This document shows, piece by piece, positions 7,788 through 12,042 of a stretch of 12,042 bases of DNA. The notes beneath the pieces were generated by a model, which saw only the letters and a list, made by a program, of their open reading frames with translations, did no database searches and was not told where the DNA came from. Origin of the DNA: Clostridia bacterium (lineage in GTDB: Bacteria; Bacillota; Clostridia; TANB77; CAG-508); contig CAAGEF010000240.1 of NCBI GenBank assembly GCA_900768805.1, positions 1 to 12,042 on the forward strand, given 5' to 3'. A program made the translations under genes and the position numbers. Within the stretch, counting starts at the first letter, position 1; every line of letters begins with the position of its first letter.

Positions 7788-9096
7788 AGTTAATATAGTT
7801 TAAAATTACTCCTAAAAAATTACCTTTTACCTTCTCTATTTCTTTTTTAGCTAATATTAATTCTGATTCTTTTGTCTTATTTACACTAACAATTAACAAA
7901 GTTTGATCACAAATGTTTGATAAAAATCTAGAATCAGCATATTGAACCATTTCAGCGCCATCTAATATTATAATATCAAACTTTTCTTTCATATCATTCA
8001 TGAATTTTATAAATTTATCATTTTGTATAATTTCAAATTTTTTTCCTCTTATATTTCCAATTGATATAGCACATAAATTTTCAAATTTAGTTTCCTGGAT
8101 TAAATAGTTTTCTGTTTTTTTATCCTTTTCTGATATTTTATTTGAATCAACCAAATAATTTGATAAACCATACTCGTTTTCTATCCCTAAAACTTTATGC
8201 AAATCTCCATCTTTTTTATCAGTATCTATTACTAAAACCTTTTTGCCTATTTGTGAAAAAGCTATTGCCAAATTTACCGCAACAAATGTTTTTCCATCAT
8301 TTCTATTAGCACTCGTTATAAAATATGATTTGTTTTTAATACTTTGCTTAGTAGAAAATTCTATATTAGCTCTTAAAACATTAAATTGTTCTGAATCTTC
8401 TATAATCTCTCCGTTTTTATTCTTAATTAACTTAAGTGAAGAAATTAGTGGTAAATTTAATTTATTCTCTATAGTGCTCTGATTATTTATTTTCGGATCA
8501 AATAAATATTTAACAAATACAATAGCAACTGATATTCCAAATCCTAATATAAAAGAAACTATTATATCTACAATATGATTCGCATTTGATTCAGTAGTAC
8601 TTTCATCAGCTTCACTTATTGTATATGCATGTTGAATTTGATAAAAATCTCTTGATTTTTCTACAAAAACATTCACAATTTCATTTGCGATTTTTATAGA
8701 TTTATTCAAATCAAAATCTGTAACATTAACACGTAAAATTGCACTATCTGTAGTAATTTCTAAATTTTCTTTAAGTTCTCCTAATGTTATGTTTAAATTT
8801 AAATTATCAATAACTTGCTGTAAAACTTCATTGCTTGTCATAAAATTTTTATATGTATTAATAATACTAGAATTAAACTGAATCTCAGAAAGCAACTGGC
8901 TTTCTCCTTCTTTTGGTTCATAATTTTCAATTCTTCCAAATACAATAAAAGCTTTACTTGTGAAAGCTTCACTTTTTACGAAAAAAGTATATATGCCTCC
9001 TATAATTATTGCTATTATTGAAATAATAAATATAAATACTCTTTTTTTCCAAAATAACATGATTAGTTCTTTTAAATCGATTTCTTCTTCACTCAT
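7786..9096 (-). CDS. Wzz / BY-kinase-like fusion protein with degenerate kinase motifs
   Basis: From the chosen start the protein has 436 residues. It opens with MSEEEIDLKELI, typical of Wzz/CapA chain-length regulators. A membrane helix lies at about 18-40, a short outer region follows, a second helix lies at about 175-197, and a cytosolic P-loop domain comes last. Walker A is ANRNDGKT (263-270), Walker A' is VLVIDTD (287-293) and Walker B is IIILDGAE (about 375-382). BY-kinases usually show SxxPGEGKST, LLIDADLRRP and DtPP here, so three motifs are altered, and the tyrosine-rich C-terminal tail is missing. It may therefore bind nucleotide and control polysaccharide chain length without autophosphorylating. 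Firmicutes more often encode the two halves as separate proteins. An in-frame ATG at 9111 is possible but has only a weak site; the ATG at 9096 has GGGAG 8 bases upstream. No glycan-synthesis genes adjoin it. Confidence 0.85.
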   Translation of the reverse strand: MSEEEIDLKELIMLFWKKRVFIFIISIIAIIIGGIYTFFVKSEAFTSKAFIVFGRIENYEPKEGESQLLSEIQFNSSIINTYKNFMTSNEVLQQVIDNLNLNITLGELKENLEITTDSAILRVNVTDFDLNKSIKIANEIVNVFVEKSRDFYQIQHAYTISEADESTTESNANHIVDIIVSFILGFGISVAIVFVKYLFDPKINNQSTIENKLNLPLISSLKLIKNKNGEIIEDSEQFNVLRANIEFSTKQSIKNKSYFITSANRNDGKTFVAVNLAIAFSQIGKKVLVIDTDKKDGDLHKVLGIENEYGLSNYLVDSNKISEKDKKTENYLIQETKFENLCAISIGNIRGKKFEIIQNDKFIKFMNDMKEKFDIIILDGAEMVQYADSRFLSNICDQTLLIVSVNKTKESELILAKKEIEKVKGNFLGVILNYIN

Positions 9097-9167
9097 ATTA
9101 CTTGCTCCCATTTTAAACTTCCCGATAAATTACATATCAAATTAAACATTTTTATATATTTGCGTTC

Positions 9168-9196
9168 ATTATAACAACACTTGAAAAAAAAAGCAA
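9168..9196 (-). promoter_or_regulatory. Promoter for the Wzz/BY-kinase-like gene
   Basis: The minus strand has -35 TTGCTT (9196-9191), a 17-base spacer rich in T, and a perfect -10 TATAAT (9173-9168). Transcription should begin near 9161, giving a leader of about 65 bases. The -35 box starts two bases after the stop codon of the rluA-type gene. No strong terminator hairpin separates the two units, so some read-through from the ispH operon is possible. Confidence 0.82.
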
Positions 9197-9198
9197 CC

Positions 9199-9876
9199 TT
9201 AATTTTCTAAAATTTTCCAACTTCCGACTTTTTCTGGAAATCTTTCAAATTCAATTCTTTGTTTGGTTATTGGATGAATTATACTTAAATAATACGCCCA
9301 AAGTGCTAACTGCTTACCTTTCCCTCTTATACCATATTTTTGATCTCCATATAAACTATGACCTCTTGAAGAAAATTGTAACCTTATTTGATGATGACGT
9401 CCTGTATGTAGATTTACCTTTACTACAGACAAATTTATTTCTTCGTTATATTTTAATACTTCATAATCTAAAATAGCTTCTTTAGAATTTTTTGTTCCTT
9501 CACTTACAACTTTACTTGTATTTGTTCTTTCGTTTTTTTGTAAAAAGTCTTTATACACACCTTTTTCATTTTCCATTTTACCATCAACAATACATATATA
9601 TTTTTTATGAAATTCTTTATTTCTAACTTGTTCAGACAATCTACTAGCTGCTTTTGAAGTTTTTGCAAAAACCATAACTCCACCAGTTGGTCTATCTAAT
9701 CTATGTATTAATCCTAAATAAACATCTCCTGGTTTATTATATTTTTCTTTTAGATATTTTTTTATTATAGTAAGCATATCTTCATCACCAGTTTTATCTC
9801 CTTGTGATGGAATATTAACTGGTTTTACAACAACAATTATATGATTGTCTTCATATAAAACATTTAAATTCTCCAT
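9199..9876 (-). CDS. RluA-family RNA pseudouridine synthase
   Basis: This enzyme isomerises specific uridines to pseudouridine in rRNA or tRNA; the exact target cannot be read from the sequence. From the chosen start it has 225 residues. The catalytic motif HRLDRPTGG lies at 58-66, with the active aspartate at 61. NLHTGRHHQIRLQFSSRGHSL, the family's later conserved block, is near 155-175, and GDQKYG follows. There is no N-terminal S4 RNA-binding domain, so it is a short form of the RluA group. An in-frame ATG at 9924 would overlap the preceding gene by 34 bases and adds an atypical MWYLWKMGEK stretch. The ATG at 9876 has GGAG 6 bases upstream and gives MENLNVLYEDNHIIVV, the usual family start. 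It follows the methyltransferase gene by 14 bases, which fits a shared RNA-modification role. Confidence 0.93.
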   Translation of the reverse strand: MENLNVLYEDNHIIVVVKPVNIPSQGDKTGDEDMLTIIKKYLKEKYNKPGDVYLGLIHRLDRPTGGVMVFAKTSKAASRLSEQVRNKEFHKKYICIVDGKMENEKGVYKDFLQKNERTNTSKVVSEGTKNSKEAILDYEVLKYNEEINLSVVKVNLHTGRHHQIRLQFSSRGHSLYGDQKYGIRGKGKQLALWAYYLSIIHPITKQRIEFERFPEKVGSWKILEN

Positions 9877-9890
9877 AAATTTCTCCGTTT

Positions 9891-10754
9891 TTATTTTTTC
9901 TCCCATCTTCCATAAATACCACATGGTAAAACTAATTTAGAATCTGTCATTGGTAAACCAATTTCTCCTGATGTTATTTTTCCATTTGATTTCTTTATTT
10001 TTAAACTCAAAATATTTTCTAATACTTTTGAAGAAATCCCTGTGGTATACGAATTTATTAAGAAAAATAATGGATTATCTGATAATACATTTGTACATAA
10101 TTCAACTAAATCTTCAAGATTACTTTCAAACTGCCATACTTCTCCATTTTTTCCTCTTCCATAAGAAGGAGGATCCATAATTATTGCATCATAGGTATTT
10201 CCTCTTCTTATTTCTCTTTGAACAAATTTTGTTACATCATCTATTATAAATCTTACAGGTCTTTTTTCTAAACCAGAACTTTGAACATTTTCTTTTGCCC
10301 AAGCAACCATCCCTTTTGAACTATCAACATGACAAACAGAAGCTCCTGCTGATAAGCATGCAACAGTAGCACCACCTGTATATGCAAAAAGATTTAAAAC
10401 TTTTATTTCTCTTTTTTCATTTTTAATTTTATCTATCATCCAATCCCAATTAACAGCTTGTTCTGGAAATAAACCAGTATGTTTAAATCCCATTGGTTTA
10501 ATATTAAAAGTTAAATTCTTATATTTAATTTGCCAATTTTCTGGAACTCTTTTATTATAAGACCAACCACCACCTCCAGAACTACTTCTATTATATCTAG
10601 CGTTTGCTTTTTTCCATTTTTCTGGATAAGACTTGTCCTTCCATATAATTTGAGGATCTGGTCTAACTAAATATACATTTCCCCATCTTTCAAGCTTTTC
10701 TCCATTTGCCATATCTAAAATTTCATAATCATTCCATTTATCTGAAATATTCAT
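9891..10754 (-). CDS. Class I SAM-dependent methyltransferase (RlmI/Methyltrans_SAM type)
   Basis: This 287-residue protein has a Rossmann methyltransferase core. The SAM-binding motif I, VLNLFAYTGGATVACLSAG, spans about 119-137. An acidic residue that should bind the ribose lies in VDSS (143-146), and the catalytic-type motif IV DPPSY is at 194-198. The N-terminal 80 residues, with WKDKSYPEKWKKANARY and a glycine-rich GGGGW turn, match the family related to RlmI-type 23S rRNA cytosine methyltransferases, but no PUA domain is evident and the target is unknown. DPPSY rather than NPPY suggests a nucleic-acid base methylase. ATG at 10754 lies two bases after the ispH stop, with GGAG 8 bases upstream, inside ispH's last codons. 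It precedes a pseudouridine synthase gene, so RNA modification is likely. Confidence 0.88.
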   Translation of the reverse strand: MNISDKWNDYEILDMANGEKLERWGNVYLVRPDPQIIWKDKSYPEKWKKANARYNRSSSGGGGWSYNKRVPENWQIKYKNLTFNIKPMGFKHTGLFPEQAVNWDWMIDKIKNEKREIKVLNLFAYTGGATVACLSAGASVCHVDSSKGMVAWAKENVQSSGLEKRPVRFIIDDVTKFVQREIRRGNTYDAIIMDPPSYGRGKNGEVWQFESNLEDLVELCTNVLSDNPLFFLINSYTTGISSKVLENILSLKIKKSNGKITSGEIGLPMTDSKLVLPCGIYGRWEKK

Positions 10755-10756
10755 AA

Positions 10757-11611
10757 TTACATCTCCATAATATATTTTTCTACTTCTATTATAATATTGT
10801 TTGGTGTTGATGCACCAGCAACAATTCCTATTTTTGCATTTTTATCAAATTCTATATCTTGTAAATCATCTTTTGTTTGAATATGATAAACAATTTTACA
10901 GTTTTTTTCAGAGATTTGAACTAATTTTTGAGTATTAGCACTATTTTTTCCTCCAATAACTATCATAATATCAACATTTTTAGATAATTTTTCAACCTCT
11001 TCTTGTCTAAGTTCTGTAGCTCTACAAATTGTATTATCAACTATAACAGGCACCTCGCAAAAATTTTCTTCAATTTCTTTTGTTAAATCTTCAAATTTTT
11101 TTATATTAAAGGTTGTTTGAGAGACAACATAAACTTTATTTAAATTACTTTCTTCAAATTTCTTATAAGCATCTATAATTTCATCACTGCTACTAATTAC
11201 AAAACTATTTTCTCCAGCAAAATCTTTAGTTCCTATATTTTCTGGATGTTCTTTATCACCAACAATAATTATAAAATTATCTTTTCTTGCTTTCTTAACT
11301 TTATCATGTATAATTTTTACATTACCACATGTTAAATCAATTATATTAAGCGATTTTTGTTTTGCAATTTCATATGTTGATTCTTTAACTCCATGTGCTC
11401 TAAAAACAACAATACTATTATCTGGTATAACAGAAATATCATCTACTGTTACAACACCATTTCTTTCAAGATTCTCTACAACTTGTCTATTATGAACTAA
11501 TTCTCCATAACAATATATTTTACTTTCTTTATTTGCGATTTCTAAAGTTTTTTTTACTGCATTTGATACTCCAGGACAAAACCCAGCTAATTTTCCAACT
11601 ATTACTTCCAT
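10757..11611 (-). CDS. ispH: 4-hydroxy-3-methylbut-2-enyl diphosphate reductase (IspH/LytB)
   Basis: IspH is the final, iron-sulfur-dependent enzyme of the MEP pathway; it makes isopentenyl and dimethylallyl diphosphate. At 284 residues it is a stand-alone protein, without the S1-domain fusion seen in some Clostridia. The three cluster ligands are C12 (GFCPGVSNAV), C95 (DLTCGNVKIIH) and C196 (DNTICRATELRQ). Also visible are ELVHNRQVV (H40), RAHGV (H73), the SQTTFN segment near 164-169, SANTQKL and AGASTPNNII. In the second cysteine motif glycine follows cysteine where proline is usual. The start is ATG with AGAAAGG upstream. The 35-residue mini-gene ends 12 bases before it, and the methyltransferase gene begins two bases after it, so all four genes are probably one transcript. 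The presence of IspH indicates isoprenoids are made by the non-mevalonate route. Confidence 0.97.
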   Translation of the reverse strand: MEVIVGKLAGFCPGVSNAVKKTLEIANKESKIYCYGELVHNRQVVENLERNGVVTVDDISVIPDNSIVVFRAHGVKESTYEIAKQKSLNIIDLTCGNVKIIHDKVKKARKDNFIIIVGDKEHPENIGTKDFAGENSFVISSSDEIIDAYKKFEESNLNKVYVVSQTTFNIKKFEDLTKEIEENFCEVPVIVDNTICRATELRQEEVEKLSKNVDIMIVIGGKNSANTQKLVQISEKNCKIVYHIQTKDDLQDIEFDKNAKIGIVAGASTPNNIIIEVEKYIMEM

Positions 11612-11623
11612 ATTTTTACCTTT

Positions 11624-11731
11624 CTAAATCAAAAATAAAACTTCCACAAAATTATACAACAAAATCATCAAAATTGCAAAACAAATTGCAGTAACTGTTA
11701 ATAAAACAACCATAAACTTGTACTTTTCCAT
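11624..11731 (-). CDS. 35-residue single-pass membrane mini-protein upstream of ispH
   Basis: This short gene encodes 35 residues: MEKYK, then a hydrophobic stretch (about 6-27, FMVVLLTVTAICFAILMILL), then YNFVEVLFLI. One membrane helix is expected, with the lysine-rich end inside. An ideal GGAGG sits 7 bases before the ATG, and the TAG stop is 12 bases before the ispH start, so it is probably translated and co-transcribed. It has no family I recognise. It could be a small membrane protein in its own right or a leader peptide whose translation affects ispH; no attenuator hairpin is visible in the 12-base gap. Its composition also fits chance AT-rich sequence, but the ribosome-binding site argues against that. 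Confidence 0.65.
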   Translation of the reverse strand: MEKYKFMVVLLTVTAICFAILMILLYNFVEVLFLI

Positions 11732-11743
11732 AACAAAACCTCC

Positions 11744-11777
11744 ATTTTATACATATATTTATATATATGTATAAAAT
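11744..11777. repeat. Perfect 15-bp inverted repeat before the mini-gene
   Basis: The arms 11744-11758 and 11763-11777 are perfect complements around a 4-base spacer (ATTTTATACATATAT on the plus strand). The repeat ends at the base next to the GGAGG of the 35-residue mini-gene, so it is either an operator for a dimeric regulator or a hairpin in the mRNA that could mask the ribosome-binding site. It is almost all A and T, so chance is more likely than for a GC-containing palindrome. Confidence 0.6.
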
Positions 11778-11853
11778 AGAAAGAATATGACAACTTTAAT
11801 TAAAAGCACATGTGTAAAATCAAAAAACTTATCTTCATATTTTTTTGAGTAGT

Positions 11854-11883
11854 TTGATACATATAACTATTTACAAATATAAT
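11854..11883 (+). promoter_or_regulatory. Promoter-like sequence facing right
   Basis: On the plus strand, TTGATA (11854-11859) and a perfect TATAAT (11878-11883) are 18 bases apart. Transcription would start near 11890 and run toward the right edge, where no coding start is seen, so the gene would lie beyond the window. The -10 box overlaps a minus-strand -10 box. Confidence 0.55.
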
Positions 11884-11908
11884 ACCACAAATCCCAAAAT
11901 CTTATCAA
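11879..11908 (-). promoter_or_regulatory. Promoter-like sequence for the ispH operon
   Basis: On the minus strand, TTGATA (11908-11903) and TATTAT (11884-11879) are 18 bases apart. Transcription would start near 11872 and give a leader of about 140 bases before the 35-residue mini-gene, carrying the 15-bp inverted repeat. A second, weaker candidate, TTGTCA near 11792-11797, lacks a well-spaced -10 box. Confidence 0.5.
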
Positions 11909-12042
11909 CATAATTATAATTCTTAATTTTTTATAAATTATAGTTTGTATGGGGAGATAATTATAATTTTCAGCCAGAGGGACAGGGAATTTGTCTATAA
12001 AAATAAGATAGCTACAATATAAAGCCGTGGAGAAAGTATATA
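11886..12042 (+). other. Gene-free right edge, possible plus-strand leader
   Basis: No gene start or coding frame of useful length is visible here on either strand. The stretch is less AT-rich than its surroundings between 11951 and 11998 (GGGGAG, CAGCCAGAGGGACAGGG, then a GACA/TGTC pairing) and again near 12021-12032 (AAAGCCGTGGAG). A 12-base sequence, ATAATTATAATT, occurs at 11910-11921 and 11957-11968. Downstream of a rightward promoter, this could be the structured leader or riboswitch of the next gene. I could not match it to any riboswitch class I know. Confidence 0.3.

Noticed and set aside
9181..9200. A terminator after the pseudouridine synthase gene.
   Set aside because: There is a T run on the minus strand but no stable GC-containing stem before it; the T run is the promoter spacer of the next gene.
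9877..9924. A longer start for the pseudouridine synthase.
   Set aside because: It overlaps the preceding gene by 34 bases and lacks a better ribosome-binding site; the ATG at 9876 has GGAG at ideal spacing.
115..11731. Reassigned TGA codon: all twelve genes end in TAA (8) or TAG (4), never TGA.
   Set aside because: No reading frame needs TGA as a sense codon and tryptophans are encoded by TGG, so AT-rich bias and a small sample explain it.
11940..12042. A known riboswitch (FMN, SAM, c-di-GMP or manganese types).
   Set aside because: Short resemblances such as GGGACAGGG or AAAGCC are present, but the conserved cores of these classes are not.

Overview
The window is a very AT-rich (roughly a quarter G+C by eye), densely packed bacterial segment with every recognisable gene on the minus strand. 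Clear GGAGG-type ribosome-binding sites, some GTG starts, short TTGxxx-17/18-TATAAT promoters, a DUF1540 cysteine-rich mini-protein, a WG-repeat membrane protein and the MEP-pathway enzyme IspH together suggest a low-GC Firmicute, probably an anaerobic Clostridia-type organism, perhaps an uncultured gut lineage. No phage, insertion sequence, CRISPR array, tRNA or rRNA was found.

Layout, read in the direction of transcription from right to left. (1) The right edge (about 11732-12042) has no gene I can support. It holds two divergent promoter-like sequences sharing one -10 region, an unexplained stretch that may be the 5' leader of a plus-strand gene beyond the window, and a perfect 15-bp inverted repeat. 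(2) A tight operon follows: a 35-residue membrane mini-protein, ispH, a SAM-dependent methyltransferase and an RluA-type pseudouridine synthase. It joins isoprenoid precursor synthesis to probable RNA modification. (3) A single gene with its own promoter and terminator encodes a Wzz/BY-kinase-like fusion protein with unusual nucleotide-binding motifs. (4) A long operon starts at a near-consensus promoter (7718-7746): glmM, a 544-residue acidic protein of unknown function, metG, a P-loop kinase, a NadD-family nucleotidyltransferase, a WG-repeat membrane protein and a DUF1540 protein. Most gaps are 1-21 bases; the last is 82. A strong terminator hairpin abuts the last stop codon.

Most genes are housekeeping: peptidoglycan/UDP-GlcNAc precursor synthesis (glmM), methionyl-tRNA synthesis (metG), NAD synthesis (nadD-like), isoprenoids (ispH) and RNA modification. 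The less explained parts are the ispH-linked mini-protein with its inverted repeat and divergent promoter region, the acidic protein between glmM and metG, the degenerate orphan BY-kinase, and the kinase/adenylyltransferase pair. I did not find a clearly new multi-gene system. The best candidates for something undescribed are the acidic protein and the mini-protein/ispH control region.
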